31,360 bases of DNA from SKLM01 sp964421785 (GTDB lineage Bacteria; Chloroflexota; Anaerolineae; B4-G1), in contig CAYQZG010000031.1 in NCBI GenBank assembly GCA_964421785.1, forward strand, positions 1 through 31,360, read 5' to 3'. Made by a program: the position numbers and the translations under genes. The notes under the pieces are model-generated. The model had not been told where the DNA came from. It worked only from the letters and a program-made list of their open reading frames with translations, and searched no databases. Below are positions 20,635-27,660 of this stretch, piece after piece. Each line of letters opens with the position of its first letter. Position 1 is the stretch's first letter.

Positions 20635-22437
20635 ATGTCTGACGAACATAAGCATGAGGGCAATGGACATCTACACCGCGTCCGACACTCTGCGGCGCAC
20701 GTCATGGCCCAGGCCGTGCTGGAGAAGTTCCCCGAGGGCAAGGTCGCTATCGGCCCGGCCATCGACACCGGTTTCTACTACGACTTCGATCTCCCTCGCC
20801 CTCTGACACCAGAGGACCTGGAGGAGATTGAGGAGCGAATGCGAGAGATCATAGGTGAGAATCTCAAGTTTGAGCGAAAGGAAATCGACGAAGAAGAAGC
20901 ACGCGAGATCTTCGAGGAACAGCCCTATAAGCAGGAGTTGATCGAGGACATCGCTTCCGGTGGGCTGGACGAGCACGGCGAACCGGTTGAAGGCGAGGTC
21001 GAGCTCTCCATCTACCGTCACGGGCCCTTCGTCGACCTCTGCCGCGGCCCCCACGTCGGGAGCACGGGCGAGATCAACCCGGACGCGCTCAAGCTGCTCA
21101 ACGTCGCCGGGGCCTATTGGCGCGGTGACGAAAGCCGGCCGATGCTCCAGCGGATCTACGGTACGGTCTGGGAGACGGAGGATGAGCTCAAAGAGTTCCT
21201 GGAATGGCAAGAGGAGGTCGAGAAACGCGACCACCGGCGCTTGATCAAGGAGCTCGATCTGCTTAGCTTCCACGAGGAGGGTGGGGCAGGGCTAGCCTAC
21301 TGGCATCCCAAGGGCGGTCGCATACGGCAGATCATCGAGGATTTCTGGCGGGCTCGCCATCGCGAGGGGGGCTACGAGATCGTCTACACGCCCCACATCG
21401 GCAAGGCGGAGCTGTGGCAGCGGTCTGGACATCTCGATTTCTACGAAGAGAGCATGTACTCGCCCATGGACGTCGATGGCCTGGACTACTACCTGAAACC
21501 GATGAACTGCCCGTTCCACATCCTCATCTACAAGTCCGACCTCCGCTCCTACCGCGACCTTCCGCTTCGTTGGGCCGAGCTGGGGACGGTCTATCGATAC
21601 GAGCGCAGCGGCGTGCTCCACGGCCTGATGCGTGTGCGTGGCTTCACCCAGGATGACGCCCACATCTTCTGCACGCCAGACCAGATAGAGGACGAGATCC
21701 TGCGCGTGCTCGATTTCAGCCTCAACTTGCTGCGCAGCTTTGGCTTTGAGACATTCAAGGTACAATTGAGCGTGCGCGATCCCGACACGCCGGACAAGTA
21801 CGCCGGCGAGGACGCTATGTGGGAGCAGGCGGAGGCGTCGCTGCTGAAAGCCATCGAAGCGCGGGAGCTCTCGTACAAGCGGATCGAGGGCGAGGCGGTC
21901 TTCTATGGGCCCAAGATCGACATCCACATCAAGGACGCCCTGGGCCGGACGTGGCAACTGACGACGATCCAATTCGACTTCAACGTACCAGAACGGTTCG
22001 ACATGACGTATATCGGTGAGGATGGCCAGGAACACCGCCCCTACATGGTCCATCGCGCGCTGCTGGGGAGCATTGAACGCTTCTTCGGCATCCTGGTGGA
22101 GCACTACGCCGGCGCTTTCCCGGTCTGGCTAAGCCCGGTCCAGGCAGTCCTGATCCCCATCGTCGACCGTCACGTCGAGTACGCTGAGGCTGTTGCCGGG
22201 CAGCTGCGGGCGGCGGGGCTGCGGGTGGAGGTCGACGACTCCAGCGATCGCATGGGGGCCAAGATTCGGAAGGCACAGATGCAGAAGGTACCCTATATGC
22301 TCATTATGGGCGACCGGGAGATCGAGGCAGAACAGGTGAACCTCCGATTGCGCAACGAGGAAGTGCTCGGGGCCATGTCCGTGGATGCGTTCATTGAGCT
22401 GGCGCAAGAGGCCATCGAGACGCGTCGACATCTATAG
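20635..22437 (+). CDS. thrS: Threonyl-tRNA synthetase lacking the TGS domain
   Basis: 600 residues; charges tRNA-Thr in the cytoplasm. It begins directly with the editing domain (RHSAAHVMAQAV with H18 and H22 of the HxxxH site, and DLCRGPHV near 140). The catalytic core follows, with motif 2 around RYERSGVLHGLMRVRGFTQDD in two parts, zinc-site residues MNCPFH, and motif 3 GSIERFFGILVEHY. The C-terminal anticodon-binding domain covers about 490-600 (PVQAVLIPIVDRHVEYAEAV). The N-terminal TGS domain of about 60 residues found in E. coli-type enzymes is absent, and no upstream frame could encode it. Start ATG follows AAAAGGAG with 7 bases between. It is controlled by the T-box leader and followed by infC and rplT. 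Confidence 0.96.
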   Translation: MSDEHKHEGNGHLHRVRHSAAHVMAQAVLEKFPEGKVAIGPAIDTGFYYDFDLPRPLTPEDLEEIEERMREIIGENLKFERKEIDEEEAREIFEEQPYKQELIEDIASGGLDEHGEPVEGEVELSIYRHGPFVDLCRGPHVGSTGEINPDALKLLNVAGAYWRGDESRPMLQRIYGTVWETEDELKEFLEWQEEVEKRDHRRLIKELDLLSFHEEGGAGLAYWHPKGGRIRQIIEDFWRARHREGGYEIVYTPHIGKAELWQRSGHLDFYEESMYSPMDVDGLDYYLKPMNCPFHILIYKSDLRSYRDLPLRWAELGTVYRYERSGVLHGLMRVRGFTQDDAHIFCTPDQIEDEILRVLDFSLNLLRSFGFETFKVQLSVRDPDTPDKYAGEDAMWEQAEASLLKAIEARELSYKRIEGEAVFYGPKIDIHIKDALGRTWQLTTIQFDFNVPERFDMTYIGEDGQEHRPYMVHRALLGSIERFFGILVEHYAGAFPVWLSPVQAVLIPIVDRHVEYAEAVAGQLRAAGLRVEVDDSSDRMGAKIRKAQMQKVPYMLIMGDREIEAEQVNLRLRNEEVLGAMSVDAFIELAQEAIETRRHL

Positions 22438-22448
22438 TCACCTGACCA

Positions 22449-22489
22449 CTGGCGAGGGCTTCGATGAGACGTTTCGAAGTCCTCGCCAG
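22449..22489 (+). terminator. Hairpin behind thrS
   Basis: 15-base arms ctggcgagggcttcg (22449-22463) and cgaagtcctcgccag (22475-22489) pair throughout with one G-T pair and an 11-base loop. There is no T-run after the stem, so termination may be partial and some read-through into infC is possible. Confidence 0.6.
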
Positions 22490-22537
22490 CCACCTTATGC
22501 TTATGAGCCTCAAGCCCCGCAAGATAGTCTGAGCAAT

Positions 22538-22566
22538 TTGACATCATCCTTCAACTGTGCTATCAT
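22538..22566 (+). promoter_or_regulatory. Promoter of infC
   Basis: TTGACA (22538-22543), 17-base spacer, TATCAT (22561-22566). The expected start near 22573 leaves a leader of about 50 bases, including AGGAGGT, before the ATT start codon. Confidence 0.75.
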
Positions 22567-22622
22567 ACTATGCGATGGATGTTGTAAGGAAGTTCTAATA
22601 CATCTTTAGGAGGTAAGACCTT

Positions 22623-23138
22623 ATTAGCCCGAAGTCATATCGTGTAAACCGGCAGGTTCGTGTTTCTCCAGTTCGACTCATCGACGCCGAGGGCGAGAAT
22701 CGGGGCGTCGTGTCGCTGGAAGAAGCTAAACAGGCTGCCATCTCCACCGGCTTGGACCTCGTAGAAGTCGCGCCTAACGCCAATCCTCCCGTCGTCAAGG
22801 TTATGGACTACGGGAAATTCAAGTACGAACAGGAAAAGAAAGCACAGCAGGCGCGCAAGTCACAGAAGCATATCGAGGTCAAGGAGATCCAGTTGCGCCC
22901 CAAGACGGCCGATCACCATCGCGACTTCAAGGTGCGCCGAGCCCGAGGCTGGCTCGAAGAAGGCAAGAAGGTGAAGGTACGCATGCGCTTCAGAGGTCGG
23001 GAGATCACCTACCCTGAAATCGGGCGTGAGAAGCTGCGAGGAATCGCCGAGGAACTGTCCGATATCAGCGAGGTCGAACAAAGACCGAGCATGGACCGAT
23101 ATTCGATGTTGATGGTCTTGACCCCGTCTGAGGAGTAA
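22623..23138 (+). CDS. infC: Translation initiation factor IF-3, ATT start codon
   Basis: 171 residues. IF-3 binds the 30S subunit and discriminates against wrong start codons and initiator tRNAs. Coding similarity begins at ISPKSYRVNRQVRVSPVRL, the usual IF-3 N-terminus, so the gene must start near 22623. The frame has a TAA at 22614-22616 and no ATG, GTG or TTG before GTG 22710, which would cut off the N-terminal domain. ATT at 22623 is 8 bases after the ideal AGGAGGT (22608-22614). An AUU start is the known device for IF-3 self-regulation in E. coli. Other marks: VSLEEAKQAAISTGLDLVEV, VVKVMDYGKFKYEQEKK in the linker, and the C-terminal EIQLRPKTADHHRDFK. Confidence 0.93.
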   Translation: MSPKSYRVNRQVRVSPVRLIDAEGENRGVVSLEEAKQAAISTGLDLVEVAPNANPPVVKVMDYGKFKYEQEKKAQQARKSQKHIEVKEIQLRPKTADHHRDFKVRRARGWLEEGKKVKVRMRFRGREITYPEIGREKLRGIAEELSDISEVEQRPSMDRYSMLMVLTPSEE

Positions 23139-23220
23139 GCCGTGGGAGAGCGAGTTGCACTCGCCCCCGAAAGCCTGACACGCCAGGAGAGATCAGACGC
23201 TAGAGAAGGATCACAAGAAG

Positions 23221-23249
23221 ATCCGCCATGGGAGGCGGATTAGTTTTTT
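23221..23249 (+). terminator. Terminator/attenuator between infC and rplT
   Basis: Stem atccgcc (23221-23227) and ggcggat (23234-23240) with loop atggga, followed by tagtttttt. It lies 38 bases before the rplT start. A smaller hairpin, gcgagt/actcgc, sits just after the infC stop. The placement suits an attenuator in the L20 autoregulatory leader. The 148-base gap has no room for rpmI. Confidence 0.75.
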
Positions 23250-23286
23250 GGGGTGGACAGCTAGTTTTCAAAGGAGCGATGTAGCA

Positions 23287-23640
23287 GTGCGAGTAAAGGG
23301 TGGAGGAAATAGACGTCGTCGTCACAAGAAGATTCTTCGAGATACCAAGGGGTATTGGGGAACGCGACATCATCTTTATCGCCGGGCCAATGAAGCCTGG
23401 ATGAAATCCCAGTGGTACGCCTACCGAGATCGACGACAGCGCCGGCGCGATCTCCGACGACTGTGGATCACGCGCATCAACGCTGCAGCAAGGCAGCACG
23501 GGATGCCCTACAGTCGCTTCATCCACGGACTGAAGGAAGCCAACGTGGCGTTGGACCGCAAGATCCTGGCCGATCTCGCTGTGCGAGATCAAGACGCTTT
23601 TGCAGCCGTCGTCCAGGTGGCCAAAGACGCCGTGGCCTAG
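23287..23640 (+). CDS. rplT: Ribosomal protein L20
   Basis: 117 residues, normal length. It binds 23S rRNA early in 50S assembly and in many bacteria represses its own leader. Seen: RVKGGGNRRRRHKKILRDTKGYWG split over the basic N-terminus, RRANEAWMKSQWYAYRDRRQ, LWITRINAAARQHGMPYSRF, and NRKxLADLA-like LDRKILADLAVRD. The GTG at 23287 is taken as start since L20 always begins M(A)RVKGG; AAGGAG lies 10 bases upstream, slightly far. The ATG-like extension from 23248 is not L20 sequence. It is followed by an intrinsic terminator. Confidence 0.96.
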   Translation: MRVKGGGNRRRRHKKILRDTKGYWGTRHHLYRRANEAWMKSQWYAYRDRRQRRRDLRRLWITRINAAARQHGMPYSRFIHGLKEANVALDRKILADLAVRDQDAFAAVVQVAKDAVA

Positions 23641-23666
23641 AGATCGGGCGTTTGCGAAAGGATAGA

Positions 23667-23691
23667 GGGAGCCTCCCTGGCTCCCTTTTTT
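23667..23691 (+). terminator. Intrinsic terminator of rplT
   Basis: Stem gggagcc (23667-23673) and ggctccc (23679-23685), loop tccct, then TTTTTT (23686-23691). Confidence 0.92.
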
Positions 23692-23708
23692 GCTGCTGGA
23701 GGCACAAG

Positions 23709-25118
23709 CTGTCGGGCCAAACCATCCTCACGTTTGCAATTATCACACTGCTCTCACTCATCTCAGTCACCTTGACAAGCTGCACACCGGATCCAACCCC
23801 GGTGCCTACAGCCCCTGTCAATGCCTCACCCACCTCACGCTCCATTCTGCCCCCAAGCTCAACGCCAACCGAGACAACGGTCCCCACGGCCACCCTCCCA
23901 CCTCGCCCCTCTTCCACGCCGACGGCCACAAAGCCCGCGCCGTCCTCCACACCCGAACCGATGGCAACACCAACCTTGCGGTCGCCTACCGCGACGACTC
24001 CGCCTCCGACTCCAACCCTCACACCGACGGTAGCCGCTCCAGCCTTCGTCCCCACCCCACCCCCCGGGCGCCACTTCGCCACTCTCGACGATTTCTGGGC
24101 AGGCAGCGCCGAATGGACGGTCGAGGCCATAGACGTGGGACTCCCTGTTGGCGAGTCGGACACGGTTCATCGAGGCGGAGGAGAGTTCTGGTCTTATCTG
24201 CACGCCAGTCACCAATCGGCAGGCGTGGTCGACTCGTGCGGCGATCCAGCGCCCTTCCCCGGCTGCGTCACGCTGTGGAAGAGCCACGACGGTGGTCTTC
24301 ATTTCTCGCTTGAGAACCCGGTCTGTCTCTTCCCCTGCAGCAGCTGTCCCTGCGACCCAGGGCGCGACCACACGGGACAACAGCAGTACCCGCGTGTCTT
24401 CTTCGACGCCGACCGGGCCTACATCGCCTACGAGTGGGGGGCAGGCACCTACCTTCGCACCTCCCCCGATGGCGTCCACTGGTCCGCCGAGGCTCACGTG
24501 CCCGGCACCGGACAGTGGCACGCCGAGCCATGTCCCAAGGCGGCCTCCATCGGCGACCATCCCAACATCTACGCCGAGACCGAGTATGGAAACTGTCTGG
24601 TGGGTGCCCCGCCGGGCGTCTACGTGGAGGGCAATCTGCTCTACGTCTTCGTCGGGCTGGGGCGGAACCCGGGGCATATGGGCTGCTACGTGGGCGACAA
24701 GTACAGCGGAGCCGTGGGCCTGCGGACGTGCGCATCGAATCCCCTCTTCGAGGCGGAGAACGGCTATGGACCGTTGGAGGCCCGAGGGGCCGAGGCCAAT
24801 CCCTACTTCGAGTTTCGTACCATCTCCTCGGCCGACGTGGTACGGGTGGGCGATCGCACCTACATGGCCTACGAGGGCGTGCGCGGCCCCAGCCACCCCA
24901 CCGTCGTGGACGACCAGTTCGCGCTGGGGTTTGCCCGCAGCGTCGGCCCCGCCATCGACGGGCCCTGGGAGACGTACCCGGGCAACCCGGTGATTATGGA
25001 CGTGGAGAACAACTGGGGCATCGGCCACGGCGACCTCGTGATCGTCGGCCCGGCGACGTACCTCTACACAGCCACCTCGCAGACCACGCGCGGGCGCTAC
25101 GTGCTGGTGCGACAGTAG
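23709..25118 (+). CDS. Secreted lipoprotein with Pro/Thr linker and beta-propeller-like domain
   Basis: About 469 residues. A hydrophobic signal, ILTFAIITLLSLISVTLTSC, ends in lipobox LTSC, so it should be a lipid-anchored outer-face protein. Next comes a Pro/Thr/Ser-rich linker of about 90 residues, then a domain starting RHFATLDDFWAGSAEW. Bladed repeats with LWKSHDGGLHFSLEN and LRTSPDGVHWSAEA (BNR/Asp-box style), plus Cys-rich FPCSSCPCDPGRD, suggest a beta-propeller of sialidase or furanosidase fold, perhaps binding or cleaving glycans. I do not recognise a family. No ATG, GTG or TTG exists between the rplT terminator and the signal. A CTG at 23709 with GGAGG 6 bases upstream is the best start, an unusual choice. 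No promoter is visible in the 17-base gap after that terminator. Confidence 0.7.
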   Translation: MSGQTILTFAIITLLSLISVTLTSCTPDPTPVPTAPVNASPTSRSILPPSSTPTETTVPTATLPPRPSSTPTATKPAPSSTPEPMATPTLRSPTATTPPPTPTLTPTVAAPAFVPTPPPGRHFATLDDFWAGSAEWTVEAIDVGLPVGESDTVHRGGGEFWSYLHASHQSAGVVDSCGDPAPFPGCVTLWKSHDGGLHFSLENPVCLFPCSSCPCDPGRDHTGQQQYPRVFFDADRAYIAYEWGAGTYLRTSPDGVHWSAEAHVPGTGQWHAEPCPKAASIGDHPNIYAETEYGNCLVGAPPGVYVEGNLLYVFVGLGRNPGHMGCYVGDKYSGAVGLRTCASNPLFEAENGYGPLEARGAEANPYFEFRTISSADVVRVGDRTYMAYEGVRGPSHPTVVDDQFALGFARSVGPAIDGPWETYPGNPVIMDVENNWGIGHGDLVIVGPATYLYTATSQTTRGRYVLVRQ

Positions 25119-25276
25119 CACCCCCATCCCCCACTGCTCTCTCAGCCGCGACGCTCTCAAGGACGAGGGCCGTGAGCCCACATGCTATCGCTCTGATAGC
25201 TGCCAGGAGCACGTGTTTTGGACCCCTGGGGTCTTCTGTCGCTAGAACCCTTGCTCCTGTGGAGCTGAACGACTAC

Positions 25277-25305
25277 TTGACATATAGAACGTTTGTTCGT
25301 ATAAT
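25277..25305 (+). promoter_or_regulatory. Consensus promoter of the radical SAM gene
   Basis: TTGACA (25277-25282), 17-base spacer, TATAAT (25300-25305), an exact consensus. It contains a LexA-like box in the spacer. In the rest of the 25119-25322 gap I see a GCTATC/GATAGC hairpin near 25165, a gacccc/ggggtc palindrome near 25220 flanked by caggagca/tgctcctg, and no gene. Confidence 0.88.
25287..25298. promoter_or_regulatory. Putative LexA (SOS) box
   Basis: gaacgtttgttc fits GAAC-N4-GTTC, the core of the Gram-positive-type LexA/DinR box. It lies wholly between the -35 and -10 hexamers, where bound repressor would exclude RNA polymerase. The downstream gene belongs to a DNA-repair-linked family. 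Confidence 0.65.
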
Positions 25306-25322
25306 AGCGGGTGGAGGACGCG

Positions 25323-26465
25323 ATGAATGCAGTGGAGAAACTCAAGCTGTTGGGGCCGGCCACTCGCTTCGAACCGGCCGAGGAAGTCGTGGGATCGCAC
25401 CGACCACTGGCGGGCCAACGCGCCAGCGACCTCTCCGGCGCGATTCACAACGCTGTGATGCCCGGCGGCAAGCGCATCGCCCTGCTCAAGACGCTCCTCA
25501 CCTCCGCCTGTGAGCGCGACTGCCGTTACTGCGCCTTCCGGCAGGGCCGTGACTTCCGCCGCGCCACCTTTTCCCCCGATGAGCTGGCCCGGCTCTTCAT
25601 GCAGCTGCATCAGAGCGGGATCGCCCAGGGGGTCTTCCTCAGCTCCGGCGTCGCCGGCGGCGGGCCCAACACGGAGGATCGACTCATCGCAGCTGCCGAA
25701 ATCCTGCGCCAGCGGTACGGGTTCCAGGGCTACGTCCACCTCAAGATCATGCCCGGCGCTGAGCGCGATCAGATCGAGATGGCGATGCGTCTGGCCGATC
25801 GCGTCTCGGTCAACCTTGAGGCGCCCAACACCCGGCGCCTCAGCAGTGTGGCGCCTCACAAGACGTTCGACGAGGAACTGCTACAGCGGCTGCGCTGGAT
25901 TGAGGAGATCCGGCGCAGAAGGCCCGGGCGCTGGCCCAGCTCGACCACGCAGTTCGTCGTCGGCGCCAGCGACGAGAGCGACGTCGAGCTTCTGACCACC
26001 ACCGAGTTTCTGCACCGGGAGGTCGGGCTGGCACGCGCCTACTTCAGCAGCTTCTCACCCGTGCCCGATACGCCCCTGGAGGACCACCCGCCGACGTCGC
26101 CGCGGCGCGAGCATCGGCTCTACCAGGCCTCCTTCCTCCTCCGCGATTATGGCTTCACCGCCGAGGAGCTCCCCTTCGAGCCAGGCGGCAACCTGCCGCT
26201 GGAGAGCGACCCCAAGCTGGCGTGGGCTCGCTTTCACCTGACGCGAGCGCCGGTCGAGATCAACACCGCCGGCCGCCGGGAGCTCCTGCGCGTGCCCGGC
26301 ATCGGGCCCAAGAGCGCGGACAAGGTGCTCGGCGCCCGCCGCCAGGGCAAGCTGCGCGACCTGAGCGACCTGAGCAAGCTGGGCATCGCCGCGAAGCGGA
26401 CCGCCCCTTTCATACTCCTCGACGGCCGCCGCCCGCCGCGACAGCTCTCCCTGTGGCCGACGTAG
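25323..26465 (+). CDS. Putative DNA modification/repair radical SAM protein with helix-hairpin-helix tail
   Basis: 380 residues. The radical SAM cluster motif CERDCRYC (C-x3-C-x2-C at about 63, 67, 70) is followed by GVFLSSGVAGGG, where the family has the SAM-binding glycine strip, and NLEAPNTRRL. The C-terminus carries a helix-hairpin-helix DNA-binding motif, EINTAGRRELLRVPGIGPKSADKVL (quoted here in outline; about residues 317-342). The sequence fits the family described as radical SAM partner of an uracil-DNA-glycosylase-like protein (TIGR03916). Its chemistry is unknown. The usual glycosylase-like partner is not adjacent here. Start ATG at 25323 follows GGAGG by 5 bases; the GTG at 25311 overlaps that site. 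A consensus promoter with a LexA-like box precedes it, supporting a damage-inducible role. Confidence 0.88.
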   Translation: MNAVEKLKLLGPATRFEPAEEVVGSHRPLAGQRASDLSGAIHNAVMPGGKRIALLKTLLTSACERDCRYCAFRQGRDFRRATFSPDELARLFMQLHQSGIAQGVFLSSGVAGGGPNTEDRLIAAAEILRQRYGFQGYVHLKIMPGAERDQIEMAMRLADRVSVNLEAPNTRRLSSVAPHKTFDEELLQRLRWIEEIRRRRPGRWPSSTTQFVVGASDESDVELLTTTEFLHREVGLARAYFSSFSPVPDTPLEDHPPTSPRREHRLYQASFLLRDYGFTAEELPFEPGGNLPLESDPKLAWARFHLTRAPVEINTAGRRELLRVPGIGPKSADKVLGARRQGKLRDLSDLSKLGIAAKRTAPFILLDGRRPPRQLSLWPT

Positions 26466-26663
26466 TCTGGCCCCGGCAGCGCGCTGGTAGAGACGACCGG
26501 GTCGGTTATGGCGTGGCGGTGAATTGTGCTATTGAGCCGATACCGCCGCTGAACGAGGAGGAAGACGCCGCCTGGGCTGCCATGAACCTTGTTTGCTCGC
26601 TGCTGAGGTAGGTAAGCGCCCGGCGCCCACGTCTGCACCGGCTGGGCGCTCACCTTCCGGGGC
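26466..26663. other. Convergent intergenic region with strong hairpin
   Basis: The gap between two converging genes. Arms gtaagcgccc (26612-26621) and gggcgctcac (26644-26653) pair except at one position and can act as a two-way transcription barrier, though no T-run is present. On the plus strand a short frame ending at 26611 (phrase PIPPLNEEEDAAWAAMNLV) looks protein-like but has no credible start; it may be a gene scrap. Confidence 0.4.
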
Positions 26664-27518
26664 TCACTCCTCCATCAACGCCAGCTTCTGCTCCAGCAAC
26701 GGGATGATGGCCGGATCCAACAGGTACCGACCGATCACCGACGTCATGTCCACCGGCGGTCGGCTGGCCTCGTAGGGTGCTAACAGCTCATGAATCAGAT
26801 CCTCCTTCTCCAGCTCGAACTCTGCATGGGGCAGGGATCGCGCTCTCTCTAAGACATCGAGAATGCGATGGAGCTCCTCCTTTTTGTCGAGGATCAGTAT
26901 GCGACGGTGGAAGCGCCGCTCCAGCTTCCGCAGCACCAAACGGGCAGCCTTATCCTTGTGACGCTCGAACGGATCGGCCGGCACGCGGCGAAGCCGCTCG
27001 AGCACGGCCACACCTTTCCCGTCCCGCGCCTGGCCGATACGCGGCTCACCCTCGGGCGGAATGATGCAGGGCACGTAGCGCTCCAGAGCATACAGCTGGT
27101 GGCCCTGCAGGATCTCCTCGGTTTCCTCGGCCAGGCGGACCACCTCCTTCTTGTAAGCCTCAACGATTCGCTCGTTCTCCGCCCTGGCGGCGAAAAACGC
27201 GCCCCTTAGCTCGTCGGAGACCTTCTGTCCCGCCATCAGCGTGTCCCGGATCTCCGTCAGGACAGCCTCAGCCTCCGCCACGTCGGCCTCGTCCTTCATA
27301 GTCTCTCGGGTCTCATGCGCTTCCCGGGCTTTCTCAAGGATGAAGCGCATCTGCTCAGGCGTCAACTCCAGGCCGTTGACCAGGTTGAGCAGCTGAACCT
27401 GACGGTGCAGGTCAACCTTTTCCGGCGGCGTCTGTGCGCTGACGGACGTAGGCTGGCAGCCCAACAAGGGCAGCAGCAGAAGTCCCATCCATACGATAAC
27501 GAACCATCTTTTCATCAT
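26664..27518 (-). CDS. Coiled-coil lipoprotein, function unknown
   Basis: 284 residues. Signal WFVIVWMGLLLLPLLGC with lipobox LLGC at Cys21. The mature part is almost wholly helical and highly charged: a stretch with LELTPEQMRFILEKAREAHE (about 52-71) resembles periplasmic LTxxQ-type helical proteins, then long Glu/Arg/Lys-rich helices to the end, predicted coiled coil. I do not recognise a specific family. Start ATG-ATG follows AAGGAG. It lies about 140 bases behind the large secreted protein gene on the same strand and may share its transcript. Confidence 0.7.
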   Translation of the reverse strand: MMKRWFVIVWMGLLLLPLLGCQPTSVSAQTPPEKVDLHRQVQLLNLVNGLELTPEQMRFILEKAREAHETRETMKDEADVAEAEAVLTEIRDTLMAGQKVSDELRGAFFAARAENERIVEAYKKEVVRLAEETEEILQGHQLYALERYVPCIIPPEGEPRIGQARDGKGVAVLERLRRVPADPFERHKDKAARLVLRKLERRFHRRILILDKKEELHRILDVLERARSLPHAEFELEKEDLIHELLAPYEASRPPVDMTSVIGRYLLDPAIIPLLEQKLALMEE

Positions 27519-27571
27519 CTAACTCCTTGGGTTGAGGAGGCCTCTCGTCATCCCGACGGCAGCCTCGTCGG

Positions 27572-27646
27572 TCAATCATCGGCGCGCATGCGGAAGTCAC
27601 CTCTTGTTGGCGCCAAGGATCGCGGAACGTTTGTATGCTTGTTCAT
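27572..27646 (-). CDS. Possible 24-residue small ORF
   Basis: On the minus strand AGAGGAG stands 7 bases before an ATG opening MNKHTNVPRSLAPTR, 24 codons in all. The ATG is only 14 bases after the stop of the large secreted protein gene, as in an operon. No family or motif is recognised and it may be chance. Confidence 0.25.
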   Translation of the reverse strand: MNKHTNVPRSLAPTRGDFRMRADD

Positions 27647-27660
27647 AGGAAGACTCCTCT

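Noticed and set aside
23248..23286. ATG-led N-terminal extension of L20
   Set aside because: The 13 extra residues are not L20 sequence and overlap the attenuator T-run; L20 starts at the GTG before RVKGG.
23859..25181. Long minus-strand frame opposite the propeller lipoprotein
   Set aside because: Its Gly/Arg/Val-rich sequence is a shadow; the plus strand has a signal peptide, lipobox and bladed repeats.
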